From: Halalkaliarchaeum sp. AArc-CO
Lineage (GTDB): Archaea; Halobacteriota; Halobacteria; Halobacteriales; Haloferacaceae
NCBI RefSeq assembly: GCF_024972735.1
Contig: NZ_CP087723.1
Coordinates: 682,001 to 746,000 of the forward strand
Direction: 5' to 3'
DNA length: 64,000 nucleotides
The position numbers were made by a program, and so were the translations under genes. Below are positions 33,892 through 43,700 of the stretch, in pieces. Every line of letters starts with the position of its first letter. Positions within the stretch are counted from its first letter, which is position 1. The notes under the pieces were generated by a model that had not been told where the DNA came from, made no database searches, and saw only the letters and a program-made list of their open reading frames with translations.

Positions 33892-35963
33892 CGCCCGGAC
33901 GGACGCTCGAGGAAATCAGCCGGAAGTACCGCGAGTCAGTGCCGTCGGATCTTCGCGAGGCGAAGTCGTTCGAGTGGTATCTCGAGGCGCTGTACGAGGA
34001 TCCCCACGTCGCACGCAACGCTCACCAGCGGGTCGCCGACATGTTCGACCACTACGGCACCACCTACGACGAAGATCGTGGCGTCGTCGAGTATCGGCTC
34101 GCCGCGGAGGATCCGCTACACGACGGCGAACACGTCTTTTATGGCCGGGAGATCCACGAGGCGATCCACGAGTTCGTCAACAAGGTGAAGTCGGGCGCCC
34201 GGGGGCTCGGCCCCGAAAAACGGATCAAGCTCTTGCTCGGACCGGTCGGCTCCGGGAAGTCGCACTTCGACTGGCTGGTGCGGCGCTACTTCGAGGCGTA
34301 CACCCTCGAGGACGCCGGTCGGATGTACACGTTCCGGTGGACGAACCTGTGTGACGTCATTCGCGATCAGGATCCGGCCGACGACGAGGTCCGATCGCCG
34401 ATGAACCAGGACCCGCTCGTGTTGCTCCCGGCCGGACAGCGCGACGAGATCCTCGAGGACCTCAACGACCGGTTGGACGCGCCGTACACCATCCGGAACG
34501 ACCAGTCGCTGGATCCGGCAAGCGAGTTCTACATGGACACGTTGCTCTCCCACTACGGCGACGACCTCGAGGCAGTCATGGACACCCACGTCGAGATCCT
34601 CCGACTGACAGCAAGCGAGAACAAGCGCCAGTGTATCGAGACGTTCGAGCCGAAGGACAAGAAAAACCAGGACGAGACCGAACTCACCGGCGACGTCAAC
34701 TACTCGAAGCTCGCGGTCTACGGCGAGTCGGATCCGCGAGCGTTCGACTACGCCGGGGCGTTCTGCAACGCCAACCGCGGACTCTTCTCGGGGGAGGAGC
34801 TGCTCAAACTCCAGCGGGAGTTCCTCTACGACTTCCTGCACGCCACTCAAGAGCGGACGATCAAACCGAAGAACAACCCCCGAATCGACATCGACCAGGT
34901 GATCGTCGGCCGGACGAACATGCCCGAATACCGCGAGAAGACGGGTGACGAGAAGATGGAGGCGTTCAACGACCGGACGAAACGCATCGACTACCCGTAC
35001 GTCCTCGAGTACGAGTCGGAGGCGAACATCTACCGGAAGATGCTGCGGAACGCGGACGTCCCCGACGTCAACGTCGAGCCCCACACCCTGGAGATGGCGG
35101 GACTGTTCGGCGTGTTGACCCGGATCGAGGAGCCGTCCGACGAGTCGGTGTCGCTGTTGCAGAAGGCGAAGGCGTACAACGGGGAACTCGACGAGGTCGA
35201 CGCCGTCGACGTGAAGAAGCTCCGGGAGGACGGCGACGAGCGCGCCGAGATCGCGGAAGGGATGTCCGGCGTCTCGGCCCGGTTCATCGGCGACGAGATC
35301 GCCGAGGCAATCATGGACGCGACCCACCGTGAGCGCGGATACCTTTCGCCGCTTTCGACGTTCCGTCACTTCGAGGCGAACCTCGAGAGCCACGGCTCGA
35401 TCGACGCCGACAACCTCAAGCGCTACGAGCGGCTGCTCGAACTGGTCCGCGAGGAGTACAAAGAGCGCGCAATAGAGGACGTCCGGCACGCGCTGGCGTA
35501 CGACGTCGAGGAACTGCGACGCCAGGGCGAAAAGTACGTGGATCACGTGATGGCGTACATCGACGACACCACTGTCGAGGACGAACTCACCGGCCGCGAG
35601 GGGGATCCCGACGAGACGTTCCTGCGTGCGGTCGAAGAGCGGCTCGACATCCCGGCGGATCGCAAGGACGACTTCCGACAGGAGATCTCCAACTGGATCT
35701 CCCGGCGGGCCCGGGAGGGAACCTCCTTCGACCCTCACGAGAACGATCGACTGCGACGGGCGCTGGAGCGGAAGCTCTGGGACGACAAAAAGCACAACAT
35801 CAACTTCTCCGCGCTCGTGTCCGCAAGCGAGACGGACGACGACGATCGGGCTGCCTGGATCGACGCCCTGAGAGAGCAGGGCTACTCGGCGGCGGGCGCC
35901 CGTGAGGTGCTCGAGTTCGCCGGCGCCGAGGTCGCCAAAAACGAACTCGAGGAAGATGTCTGA
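33888..35963 (+). CDS. prkA: PrkA-type serine protein kinase/AAA ATPase
   Basis: 691 residues. The PrkA AAA domain has Walker A GPVGSGKS (118-125), and the conserved RWTNLCDVI and the long helical region with FCNANRGLFSGEELLKLQREFL. The C-terminal PrkA kinase-like domain follows (KRIDYPYVLEYESEANIYRKML). In bacteria PrkA works with YeaH and SpoVR in starvation or stationary-phase survival. First gene of four tightly spaced genes; its stop overlaps the next start. An alternative start is unlikely since ATG 33888 follows directly from ORF 2 by ATGA. Confidence 0.92.
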   Translation: MTPGRTLEEISRKYRESVPSDLREAKSFEWYLEALYEDPHVARNAHQRVADMFDHYGTTYDEDRGVVEYRLAAEDPLHDGEHVFYGREIHEAIHEFVNKVKSGARGLGPEKRIKLLLGPVGSGKSHFDWLVRRYFEAYTLEDAGRMYTFRWTNLCDVIRDQDPADDEVRSPMNQDPLVLLPAGQRDEILEDLNDRLDAPYTIRNDQSLDPASEFYMDTLLSHYGDDLEAVMDTHVEILRLTASENKRQCIETFEPKDKKNQDETELTGDVNYSKLAVYGESDPRAFDYAGAFCNANRGLFSGEELLKLQREFLYDFLHATQERTIKPKNNPRIDIDQVIVGRTNMPEYREKTGDEKMEAFNDRTKRIDYPYVLEYESEANIYRKMLRNADVPDVNVEPHTLEMAGLFGVLTRIEEPSDESVSLLQKAKAYNGELDEVDAVDVKKLREDGDERAEIAEGMSGVSARFIGDEIAEAIMDATHRERGYLSPLSTFRHFEANLESHGSIDADNLKRYERLLELVREEYKERAIEDVRHALAYDVEELRRQGEKYVDHVMAYIDDTTVEDELTGREGDPDETFLRAVEERLDIPADRKDDFRQEISNWISRRAREGTSFDPHENDRLRRALERKLWDDKKHNINFSALVSASETDDDDRAAWIDALREQGYSAAGAREVLEFAGAEVAKNELEEDV

Positions 35964-38298
35964 CGGAAGCCGGCCGGCGGACGCAGACGCCTACCGCCGG
36001 GCTGCAGACGAGGCGCTCTCGGAGGCGTTCGAGCCCCCGATGAGTCTGAGCGAGTACGTCGACGCAGCGTTCCACGATCCCCAGATCGCGGCGGGGGCGG
36101 CACGGTATCTCCTCGCCGGAATCGAGTCCGTGGGCACCCGGACCGTCTTCGAAGGGGGCGAGCGTCTGACCCGCTACCGGTTCTTCGACGACCCGTACGG
36201 CGACGGCGAACACGCGGTTCTGGGCAACACCGCGACGCTCAACGCATTCGTCGACGATCTGCGGGCGATCGTCGCCGGGCGAGGGAAAGCCGAGAAGATC
36301 ATCTGGTTCGACGGTCCGACCGCCACCGGGAAATCGGAGCTGAAACGGTGTCTCGTCAACGGGCTCCGGGGCTACTCCCGAACGCCGGAGGGACGCCGAT
36401 ACACCCTCGAGTGGAACGTCGCCGGCGCCACACAGGATCGGAGCCTCGGCTACGGGGACGGCTACGCCGACGAGGAAGACTGGCACGAGAGTCCGGTGCA
36501 AGTCCACCCACTTTCAGTGTTTCCGCGGGAGGTCCGCGAAGAGATCGTCGAGGACCTCTCGGAACTGGTCGACGGCGAGATCTCGGTTCCGGGCGAACTC
36601 GACCCGTTCAGCCGCGAGGCGTACGACTTCCTCGAAGAGCAGTACCGGCGGTCCGGCCGGAACGATCTCTTCTCGGCGGTGACCGACGGCGAACACTGTC
36701 GGGTGATAAACTACCACGTCGACGTCGGTCGGGGGATCGGGATCCTCCATGCGGAAGACGACGGCACACCCAAAGAGCGACTCGTCGGCTCGTGGATGCC
36801 CGGGATGCTCCGGGAGCTCGACTCCCGCGGGCGGAAGAATCCGCAGGCGTTCTCCTACGACGGCGTGCTCTCACAGGGAAACGGTCTGCTTTCGATCGTC
36901 GAGGACGCGAGCCAGCACGCCGACCTGCTGCGGAAGCTGCTCAACGTTCCCGACGAGGGGCACGTCAAGCTCGACAAGGGGATCGGGATGGATATCGACA
37001 CCCAGCTGATCGTCATCTCGAACCCGGATCTCGACGTGGAGTTGGACCAGTACGCCGACCGGGACGGAACTGATCCGCTGAAGGCGCTCAAACGACGTCT
37101 GGATCGCCACGAGTTCCGGTATCTCACCGATCGGCGGCTCGAGGCGGAGCTCATCCGCCGCGAGCTGACGGGGGAAACCGAAGTGTGGGCGACTGCAGAG
37201 GGGATCGATCCCGACGATCGCGTCCGGGAGTCCGTCCACGTACCGATCCACGACGGGAGCGGGGTGGTTCGGGAGCTTGCCCCGCACGCGGTCGCCGCGG
37301 CAGCGACGTACGACGTCGTGACCCGGCTCGATCCAGACCGGCTCCCCGCGGATCTCGGAACCGTCGAGAAAGCGAGCCTGCTCGAGCAGGGGTACGTCCA
37401 GATCGGCGACGAGCGGCGCGAGATCGGGGAGTTCGACTTCGGCGGCGAAGGGACCCGAGACGCCAGTCGAGACGGCGGCAAGACGGTCGGTCGAGGCGGC
37501 GGTAGAAACCACAGCAACGACGGTCGCAGTGGGATTCCCGTGACCTACACCCGCGACGTGATCGCCGAACTATTGGAGGAGCCACGGGACCGGTCGCATC
37601 CGGAGCTTGCAGTCGAGAACGTGATCATGCCCGACGACGTGCTCGACGCGATGGCGAACGGGCTGGCTGCCGCCCCCGTGTTTTCCCGGGCGGAAACCAC
37701 GGAGTTCGAAAGCCGGGTCGCGGCGGTGAAGTCCCACGTTCGGGACCGCCAGGAGGCGGACGTCCTCGGCGCGATACTCTCGGAGGTGGGGGTCGACGAG
37801 GCGACAGTCACCGAGTACGTCGAGCACGTGTACGCCTGGGACACCGGCGGAACCGTTGCCACGTCCCAGGGCGAGGTGGAGCCGGATCCGCTGGTCATGA
37901 AGCTGTTCGAAACCGAGCAGCTCGGCCGGTTCGACGACGCCGAGTACGATGGTTCCTCGGCGGGCGACGATGTGGCCGAATTCCGGCGAACGAAGGTAAT
38001 CGCGGCGCTGAACAGGTACGCGTGGGAGCATCGTGACGAGGACTTCTCCGTCGAGGGAGTCGATCTCCGGGAAGTCCCGATCATCCGGACGGTGCTCGAG
38101 GCTGACAGCTGGGAAGACGTCAGGCGACTGTTTCCGGACTTCGACCCCGGCCAGTGGGCGGACCCCCCGGGGGACACCGAGACCGCCACGGTGAAGCGTC
38201 GAACGATCGACCGGCTGTGCGAACGCGGTTATTCCACCGCGTCGGCCGAACTGACGACCGGACGCGTCCTCCGGGAGGTGGCACACGAATGGGACTGA
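35956..38298 (+). CDS. Second, divergent PrkA-family protein
   Basis: 780 residues from ATG 35956, which overlaps the prkA stop. It has the same N-terminal layout as PrkA ([24 protein letters not shown]) and a Walker A GPTATGKS (120-127), then [33 protein letters not shown] and [14 protein letters not shown], as in PrkA AAA domains. Its C-terminal half is diverged from the first PrkA and carries a Gly/Arg-rich linker (about residues 505-520, [15 protein letters not shown]). Two PrkA paralogues in tandem suggest a hetero-oligomer. Overlaps the yeaH start. Confidence 0.88.
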   Translation: MSDGSRPADADAYRRAADEALSEAFEPPMSLSEYVDAAFHDPQIAAGAARYLLAGIESVGTRTVFEGGERLTRYRFFDDPYGDGEHAVLGNTATLNAFVDDLRAIVAGRGKAEKIIWFDGPTATGKSELKRCLVNGLRGYSRTPEGRRYTLEWNVAGATQDRSLGYGDGYADEEDWHESPVQVHPLSVFPREVREEIVEDLSELVDGEISVPGELDPFSREAYDFLEEQYRRSGRNDLFSAVTDGEHCRVINYHVDVGRGIGILHAEDDGTPKERLVGSWMPGMLRELDSRGRKNPQAFSYDGVLSQGNGLLSIVEDASQHADLLRKLLNVPDEGHVKLDKGIGMDIDTQLIVISNPDLDVELDQYADRDGTDPLKALKRRLDRHEFRYLTDRRLEAELIRRELTGETEVWATAEGIDPDDRVRESVHVPIHDGSGVVRELAPHAVAAAATYDVVTRLDPDRLPADLGTVEKASLLEQGYVQIGDERREIGEFDFGGEGTRDASRDGGKTVGRGGGRNHSNDGRSGIPVTYTRDVIAELLEEPRDRSHPELAVENVIMPDDVLDAMANGLAAAPVFSRAETTEFESRVAAVKSHVRDRQEADVLGAILSEVGVDEATVTEYVEHVYAWDTGGTVATSQGEVEPDPLVMKLFETEQLGRFDDAEYDGSSAGDDVAEFRRTKVIAALNRYAWEHRDEDFSVEGVDLREVPIIRTVLEADSWEDVRRLFPDFDPGQWADPPGDTETATVKRRTIDRLCERGYSTASAELTTGRVLREVAHEWD

Positions 38299-39599
38299 GA
38301 GACGATCTCGACCGGTTCGAAGCCGTCGGGGAACAGCGCAGGCAGGACCTCTCGGAGTTCATCACGCACGGCGATTTGACCGGATCGTCACCGGATCGGG
38401 TCCGAGTCCCCGTCAAGATCGTCGACCTACCGTCCTTCGAGTACGATCGCCGGTCGATGGGTGGGGTCGGACAAGGGGAGGGCGCAGAGCCGGGACAGCC
38501 GGTTTCGGTTCCCGGAGAAGACGACGGCGACGGCGAGGAGGACGGGGGGCCGGGCGAGGAAAGCGGTGACCACGAGTACTACGAGATGGACCCCGAGGAG
38601 TTCGCCCAGGAGCTCGACGAGGAGCTCGGCCTGGATCTCGAACCGAAGGGGAAACGCGTCCTCGAGGAGATCGAAGGGGAGTTCACCGACGTCACCCGCA
38701 GCGGCCCGGACTCGACGCTGGATTTCGAGGAGCTGTTCAAGCGCGGCCTCAAACGGAAACTCGCGACGGACTTCGACGGGGAGTACGTCCGGGAAGGACT
38801 GCGCGTCGCGGGTGCCGACGTCGACGACGTCTACCGGTGGGCTCGCAGCAGGCGGATCCCGGTCTCGCGGGCGTGGATCGCCGACGCCGCGGCCGACCTG
38901 ACCGGAGAGATCGACCGCTGGGAGAGTTTCGAAGAACTGGAGGAGAACGTCGAACGCGAGCCGGTTTCGGTTCGGCTCCGCCGGGAAGGGATCCGGGAGA
39001 TACCGTTCCGACGGGAGGACGAACGCTACCGCTACCCGGAGATCATCGAGCGGCGACAGAAGAACGTCGTCGTCGTCAACATCCGTGACGTGTCGGGGTC
39101 GATGCGCGAACGCAAACGCGAACTCGTCGAGCGGGTGCTGACGCCGCTCGACTGGTATCTCACCGGTAAATACGACGAGGCGGAGTTCCGGTACGTCGCT
39201 CACGACGCCGAGGCGTGGGAAGTCGAACGCGGGGAGTTTTTCGGCATCCAGTCTGGTGGCGGAACGCGGATCTCCGCAGCCTACGAACTGGCCGCCGAGA
39301 TCTTAGAGGAGTATCCGTTCGACGAGTGGAACCGGTACGTCTTCGCCGCGGGCGACAGCGAGAACTCCGCGAACGACACCCGCGAGCGCGTGATCCCGCT
39401 GATGCGGGAGATCGACGCGAACCTCCACGCGTACGTCGAGACTCAGCCCGGCGGCGGTGCGGTAAACGCCACCCACGCCGACGAGCTGCTGGAGCTGTTC
39501 GGAGACGCAGACGACGTCGCCGTCGCGCGGGTGTCGGACGCCGACGACGTGACCGACGCGATTTACGAAATCCTGAGCACGGAGAGTGATACCGAATGA
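38289..39599 (+). CDS. YeaH/YhbH family protein (DUF444, vWA fold)
   Basis: 436 residues from ATG 38289 (overlaps the preceding stop). The N-terminus is [21 protein letters not shown], then [16 protein letters not shown] as in DUF444. An acidic Gly/Asp-rich linker follows, then a von Willebrand A-like domain with MIDAS-like [44 protein letters not shown] and [12 protein letters not shown]. Part of the conserved PrkA-YeaH-SpoVR set. Its stop overlaps a ten-codon mini-ORF. Confidence 0.93.
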   Translation: MGLRDDLDRFEAVGEQRRQDLSEFITHGDLTGSSPDRVRVPVKIVDLPSFEYDRRSMGGVGQGEGAEPGQPVSVPGEDDGDGEEDGGPGEESGDHEYYEMDPEEFAQELDEELGLDLEPKGKRVLEEIEGEFTDVTRSGPDSTLDFEELFKRGLKRKLATDFDGEYVREGLRVAGADVDDVYRWARSRRIPVSRAWIADAAADLTGEIDRWESFEELEENVEREPVSVRLRREGIREIPFRREDERYRYPEIIERRQKNVVVVNIRDVSGSMRERKRELVERVLTPLDWYLTGKYDEAEFRYVAHDAEAWEVERGEFFGIQSGGGTRISAAYELAAEILEEYPFDEWNRYVFAAGDSENSANDTRERVIPLMREIDANLHAYVETQPGGGAVNATHADELLELFGDADDVAVARVSDADDVTDAIYEILSTESDTE

Positions 39600-39628
39600 C
39601 CGACGCCGACGGGAGTGACGACGAATGA
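39596..39628 (+). other. Ten-codon mini-ORF bridging yeaH and spoVR
   Basis: ATG 39596 overlaps the yeaH stop and its TGA (39626-39628) overlaps the spoVR ATG at 39625, giving two ATGA junctions 29 bases apart. It would encode [10 protein letters not shown]. The arrangement could pass ribosomes from yeaH to spoVR without a gap. Too short to tell from chance. Confidence 0.35.
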
Positions 39629-41685
39629 GCAACGCATACCGGGACGACCGACTGCTCGCAAAGCGGGAGGCGACGGAGCTTCTGGGTCCGGTTCGGGAAG
39701 CCCGAAACCTGGCCCGGAAGCTCGGGCTCGACCCGTATCCGGTGAACTACTGGATCGTCGACCACGAGGAGATGAACCACCTGATCGCGTACGACGGCTT
39801 CCAGCGACGATATCCCCACTGGCGGTGGGGTATGAAGTACGATCGCCAGCGGAAGCGCGACCAGCACGGGCTCGGGAAGGCGTTCGAAATCGTCAACAAC
39901 GACGAGCCAGCGAACGCGTTCCTCCAGGAGTCGAACTCGCTCGCCGATCAGAAGGCGGTCATCACCCACGTCGAGGCCCATGCGGACTTCTTCCGGAACA
40001 ACGAGTGGTATCGGCTGTACGCGGACCGGGGGGCAGACGGGCCCGCCGCCGCGGCGATGCTGTCCCGTCACGCCGACGCGATCGAGGAGTACATGGAAGA
40101 TCCCGAAATCGCTCGAGACGACGTCGAGCAGTTCATAGACGCGGTCAGCTGTCTGGAGGATACGATCGATCAGTATCGGCCGGTGGCTGCCGACCTCGAC
40201 GGCGATCCCGGCAGCGAGAACTCGACCAGCGGCGAGGATCCCGACGGGGCGGAGGACGGACGCCGCGAGGTATTTGCAGATCTCGAACTGTCCTCGGAGG
40301 TTCGGGAGGCGGTCTTTGACGACGAGTGGCTGGAGGGGGAGTCCGAGGGAACGCCATCGGAGCCGCAGCGTGACGTACTCGGGTTCCTTCTCGCATACGG
40401 CAAACGGTACGACGAAGAGGAGCGGAAGGCCGTCGATCGTCCGGAGTGGCAGACGGACGTGCTCTCGATGCTTCGGGAGGAGGCGTACTACTTCGCCCCC
40501 CAGAAGATGACCAAGGTGACAAACGAGGGGTGGGCGAGTTACTGGGAGTCGTTGATGATGGCAGACGAGCAGTTCGCCGGCACGGACGAGTTCGTCACTT
40601 ACGCCGACCACATGTCGCGGGTTCTCGCCTCCCCCGGATTGAATCCCTACAAACTCGGCAGGGCGCTGTGGGAGTACGTCGAAAACCGCGCCAACCGGCG
40701 CGAGGTCATAGAGCGGCTGCTCCGGGTCGACGGCGTCACCTGGCGGAACTTCGAGGACACGGTCGACCTCGAGTACGTCCGGGAACTGCTCGAACCCGAC
40801 GAGACGGTCGCGAACGTCGGTATCGAGTCGCTCGATCGACTGGATCCCGACGACCCGCGGGTGGACGCGTCGGCGCTTGCAGCCGCCAGACGGACCCGCG
40901 ACGGGGAGATCCCTCCCGACGACGAGAGAGCCGTCGACGCCGATCGGCATCCCTGGAAACTGCTGACCTACGAAGGGCTCGCAGAGCGTCACTACTCCCT
41001 GGTCAAACCGCACAACTACGGCGTCCTGGCACGGGTAACTCGGTCGCAACTCGAGCGGCGTGCTCGGTATCTCTTCGACGACGAGCGGTACCGGAGCGTC
41101 GAGGAGGCGATCGCGGACGTCCCCTACACCGCCGGCTGGGATCGCCTGTTCGAGGTGCGGGAGAGTCACAACGACGTGACGTTCATCGACGAGTTTCTCA
41201 CTCAGGAGTTCGTAGACGAGTACGACTACTTCACCTACGAGTACTCCCGAGCGGCCCAGGAGTATCGGGTCGCCTCGACCGACGCCGCCGACGTGAAAAA
41301 GAAGCTGCTGTTGCGGTTCACCAACTTCGGGAAGCCGACGATCGTCGTCTACGACGGCAACTTCGACAACGCGGGCGAACTGCTGTTGGGCCACCAGTAC
41401 AACGGGGTTGCGATCGACGAGCGACAGGCGCGGGCGACACTCGAGCGCGTCTTCCAGCTGTGGGGCCGGCCGGTCAACCTCGCGACGATCCGGGTCGAGT
41501 ACGACGATCGAGAGATCGAACTCGCCCGGCGGCGCTCGCGGGAACCCGAAGGGGCCGAGATCGGCGTTCGGATTCGGTACGACGGCGACGGCTTCGAAGA
41601 GCACGACCTCGATGACGGGCTGTTCGATCGGCTGGCGGCGAACGATGTCGATTACGACACGAAGCCGGACGACTGGCTCGCGTGA
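39625..41685 (+). CDS. SpoVR family protein
   Basis: 686 residues. SpoVR signatures are GLDPYPVNYWIVDHEEMNHLIAYDGFQRRYPHWRWGMKYD and, later, EAHADFFRNNEWY, EEAYYFAPQKMTKVTNEGWASYW and SPGLNPYKLGRALWEYVE. The C-terminal part has ...RFTNFGKPTIVVYDGNFDNAGELLLGHQYNGVAID. An acidic insertion lies around residues 190-250. The function is unclear in any organism; named for spore cortex formation in Bacillus, but widespread in non-spore formers with PrkA and YeaH. Last gene of the operon. Confidence 0.95.
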   Translation: MSNAYRDDRLLAKREATELLGPVREARNLARKLGLDPYPVNYWIVDHEEMNHLIAYDGFQRRYPHWRWGMKYDRQRKRDQHGLGKAFEIVNNDEPANAFLQESNSLADQKAVITHVEAHADFFRNNEWYRLYADRGADGPAAAAMLSRHADAIEEYMEDPEIARDDVEQFIDAVSCLEDTIDQYRPVAADLDGDPGSENSTSGEDPDGAEDGRREVFADLELSSEVREAVFDDEWLEGESEGTPSEPQRDVLGFLLAYGKRYDEEERKAVDRPEWQTDVLSMLREEAYYFAPQKMTKVTNEGWASYWESLMMADEQFAGTDEFVTYADHMSRVLASPGLNPYKLGRALWEYVENRANRREVIERLLRVDGVTWRNFEDTVDLEYVRELLEPDETVANVGIESLDRLDPDDPRVDASALAAARRTRDGEIPPDDERAVDADRHPWKLLTYEGLAERHYSLVKPHNYGVLARVTRSQLERRARYLFDDERYRSVEEAIADVPYTAGWDRLFEVRESHNDVTFIDEFLTQEFVDEYDYFTYEYSRAAQEYRVASTDAADVKKKLLLRFTNFGKPTIVVYDGNFDNAGELLLGHQYNGVAIDERQARATLERVFQLWGRPVNLATIRVEYDDREIELARRRSREPEGAEIGVRIRYDGDGFEEHDLDDGLFDRLAANDVDYDTKPDDWLA

Positions 41686-41752
41686 GTCGCCGCCGGCCGC
41701 GGCCGTCGAGGACAGCGCAGGATTGATAGCAGCAGCGTGACGACACTTGCGT

Positions 41753-42355
41753 ATGACATCGGGGGGTGCCGAAGCGTCGGGCGAGGACAGGACGGCAGCA
41801 TCGGGGGAAACGTCGTCGTCCGAATCGACCGAGGAGAGGGACGACGTGGGCGATCTCGCGGAGACCGAGATCCACGACGTACTTCGAAACGAGCGACGCC
41901 GCCTCGCGCTCGAACGGCTCTCGGAGCGATCGGGTCCAGCGAGCGTGAGCGACCTGGCGGAGCACGTCGCGGCGCTGGAGGCGGGCGAGCGCCCGCCACC
42001 GAACAATCTCCGGCAAAGCGTGTACGTCTCCTTGCACCAGACGCATCTCCCGAAGCTGGACGAACTCGGAATCGTCGAGTACGACACTGACGAAAAGACC
42101 GTCGAACTCACGGACCGGGCCGGACAGGTGACCGTCTACCTCGAGGTGGTGCCCCGGTACGGCATCTCCCGGAACGAACTGTATCTTGGGCTCGCGGTTC
42201 TCGGGATCCTCCTGACGCTCGCCGCTGCGCTCGGCGTTCCCGGGTTCGCCGCTGTCGCACCGGGCACCTGGGCGCTGGTCGCGCTCGCGTTGATCGCGAC
42301 CGCAGCGACGTTTTACACCGCAAAACAGGGAGAGACTGTGTTCGATCGGCTCTAG
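41753..42355 (+). CDS. Membrane-anchored HTH protein (DUF7344-like)
   Basis: 200 residues from ATG 41753 (an ATG at 41747 is two codons earlier). A Ser/Glu-rich lead of about 35 residues is followed by a winged helix (IHDVLRNERRRLALERLSE, SVSDLAEHVAALE, VYVSLHQTHLPKLDELGIVEYD). Two transmembrane segments follow (LYLGLAVLGILLTLAAALGV; ALVALALIATAATFYTA). A HTH domain tied to the membrane is typical of a large haloarchaeal family with no known effector. It is convergent with a paralogue. Confidence 0.78.
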   Translation: MTSGGAEASGEDRTAASGETSSSESTEERDDVGDLAETEIHDVLRNERRRLALERLSERSGPASVSDLAEHVAALEAGERPPPNNLRQSVYVSLHQTHLPKLDELGIVEYDTDEKTVELTDRAGQVTVYLEVVPRYGISRNELYLGLAVLGILLTLAAALGVPGFAAVAPGTWALVALALIATAATFYTAKQGETVFDRL

Positions 42356-42393
42356 CTCGAGTGCGTTCCCGGTCGGTGACGTTCCGACGTTTT

Positions 42394-43032
42394 TCACCTG
42401 TCGACCGTGTCGTCTTCGAGTCGCATCCGACGACCGGAAGCGACGTGCACGACCGCCGAAACGAACAGCACGAGGCTCACGACGGCAGCCAGCGTCGTTC
42501 CAGTGACGATCCCTGCCGGAAGGGCTCCGAGGGCGAGAGCGACGGTCGTCGCAAGCGAGACGACACCGAGCCCGAGGTAGTATTCGCTCCAGGGAAGTTC
42601 GTGTTTCCCGACCGTCTCGAGATAGACGTCCAGTTCGGCTGCGGCGGGCGTCAGCGCGACGCGGCCCCTGTGAGGTTCGTACTCGATGAATCCGCCCGCT
42701 GCCAGTTTCGGGAGATGCGTCTGGTGGAGCGACGTGTACACCCGTTTCCGCTGTCGGTAGGTCACCTCGGAGACGTCGACGTCGTTCTCCCAGGCGGCGA
42801 TCCGCCCGGAAAGTGTTCGGACGCTCGTCTCGCCCGGGTTCCCCTTCAGGTACCGGAGCACGTCGCGCCGCCGTCGGTTGCTCAACGTCGCGAACGTCGC
42901 GTCCAGGGAGAGTTCCGTCCCTGCAGACGTCACGGACGTCGCTGACGGTCCGACGGCCCGTGGCTGCCGTCGGGAGGGAACCGGCGTCGTCGAAAGCTGC
43001 AGATCCAGCTGTGGCTGTTGCCCCGGGTTCAT
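42394..43032 (-). CDS. Membrane-anchored HTH protein (DUF7344-like), paralogue
   Basis: 212 residues. A polar lead of about 40 residues is followed by FATLSNRRRRDVLRYLKG, SVRTLSGRIAAWE and VYTSLHQTHLPKLAAGGFIEYE, sharing SLHQTHLPKL with the neighbour. Two transmembrane segments follow (YYLGLGVVSLATTVALALGA; LAAVVSLVLFVSAVVHVASG). It is convergent with the gene at 41753-42355. The upstream region (43050-43075) is very AT-rich (AATATATTATATTTC) and gives a strong TATA for this gene. Confidence 0.78.
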   Translation of the reverse strand: MNPGQQPQLDLQLSTTPVPSRRQPRAVGPSATSVTSAGTELSLDATFATLSNRRRRDVLRYLKGNPGETSVRTLSGRIAAWENDVDVSEVTYRQRKRVYTSLHQTHLPKLAAGGFIEYEPHRGRVALTPAAAELDVYLETVGKHELPWSEYYLGLGVVSLATTVALALGALPAGIVTGTTLAAVVSLVLFVSAVVHVASGRRMRLEDDTVDR

Positions 43033-43091
43033 TTGGAATACACATATAATATATTATATTTCAAGATATTAACTGTATCGGCGAAAAGAAC

Positions 43092-43171
43092 GTTATCGGC
43101 ACCGTTCCCGTCGGCGTAGTCGGGTAGGCCGGTTATCGGCACCGTTCCCGTCGGCGTAGTCGGGTAGGCCG
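43092..43171 (+). repeat. Perfect 40-bp tandem duplication upstream of yjbQ
   Basis: The unit beginning GTTATCGGCACCGTTCCCGT runs 43092-43131 and again 43132-43171, with no mismatch. A TATA-like TTTTATACTG (about 43176-43185) follows, 25-30 bases before the ATG at 43209. The duplicated block is thus immediately upstream of the core promoter. Confidence 0.9.
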
Positions 43172-43208
43172 GCACCTTTTATACTGCTTCGGGCGAACTC
43201 GGATCGAG

Positions 43209-43589
43209 ATGCGCTTTACCGTCGATACCGACACCGGGACTGCGGTTCACGACGTGACCGAGCAGGTGGCGGACGCTCTCCCGCCGTCCGGGGACGGTGT
43301 CGCCACCGTGTTCGTTCGCCACACCACTGCCGGCCTCGTCGTCAACGAACCTGAAGCGCGACTGCTCGGCGACGTGGAGACGTTCCTCTCGGAGCTCGTT
43401 CCCGACGAGGGGTGGGAACACGACCAGATCGACGACAACGCCGACTCACATCTCCGGGCGCTCCTTTTGGGTGAAAGTGTCACCGTCCCGGTTCGGAACG
43501 GGGAGCCGGATCTGGGGACGTGGCAGGCGATCCTGCTCGTGGAGTGTGACGGGCCACGGTCCCGGACGGTTGAGGTGATCGTTCACTGA
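43209..43589 (+). CDS. YjbQ/UPF0047 family protein
   Basis: 126 residues. Family markers are FVRHTTAGLVVNEPE (with the HTTA motif) and WEHDQIDDNADSHLRALLLGESVTVPV, then LGTWQAILLVECDGPRSR. Members have weak thiamine-phosphate synthase activity in bacteria; the physiological role is not settled. The message is probably leaderless, given the TATA position. The IS1595-type element lies just downstream. Confidence 0.92.
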   Translation: MRFTVDTDTGTAVHDVTEQVADALPPSGDGVATVFVRHTTAGLVVNEPEARLLGDVETFLSELVPDEGWEHDQIDDNADSHLRALLLGESVTVPVRNGEPDLGTWQAILLVECDGPRSRTVEVIVH

Positions 43590-43675
43590 AAAGGGGACGT
43601 CGGTACTTTGGATGGCCGCTCTTGTGAAGCAGATTGTTGATAGCGAGAGCTGCAGCTGAAAGTCGAAGAGGACAA

Positions 43676-43697
43676 GGGCACCGCGGCAGCGGTGCCC
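43676..43697 (+). other. Hairpin in the transposase leader
   Basis: GGGCACCGC-ggca-GCGGTGCCC is a perfect 9-bp stem ending 3 bases before the transposase ATG (43701). It also covers the upstream GTG at 43692. Such hairpins in IS leaders can mask translation from read-through messages; here that is inferred. Confidence 0.6.
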
Positions 43698-43700
43698 GAT

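Noticed and set aside
34116-35795. 559-codon minus-strand frame opposite prkA
   Set aside because: Shadow frame; PrkA motifs on the plus strand are clear.
39160-42111. 983-codon minus-strand frame opposite yeaH and spoVR
   Set aside because: Shadow of strongly GC3-biased coding sequence; no family-like motif, and it spans several real genes.
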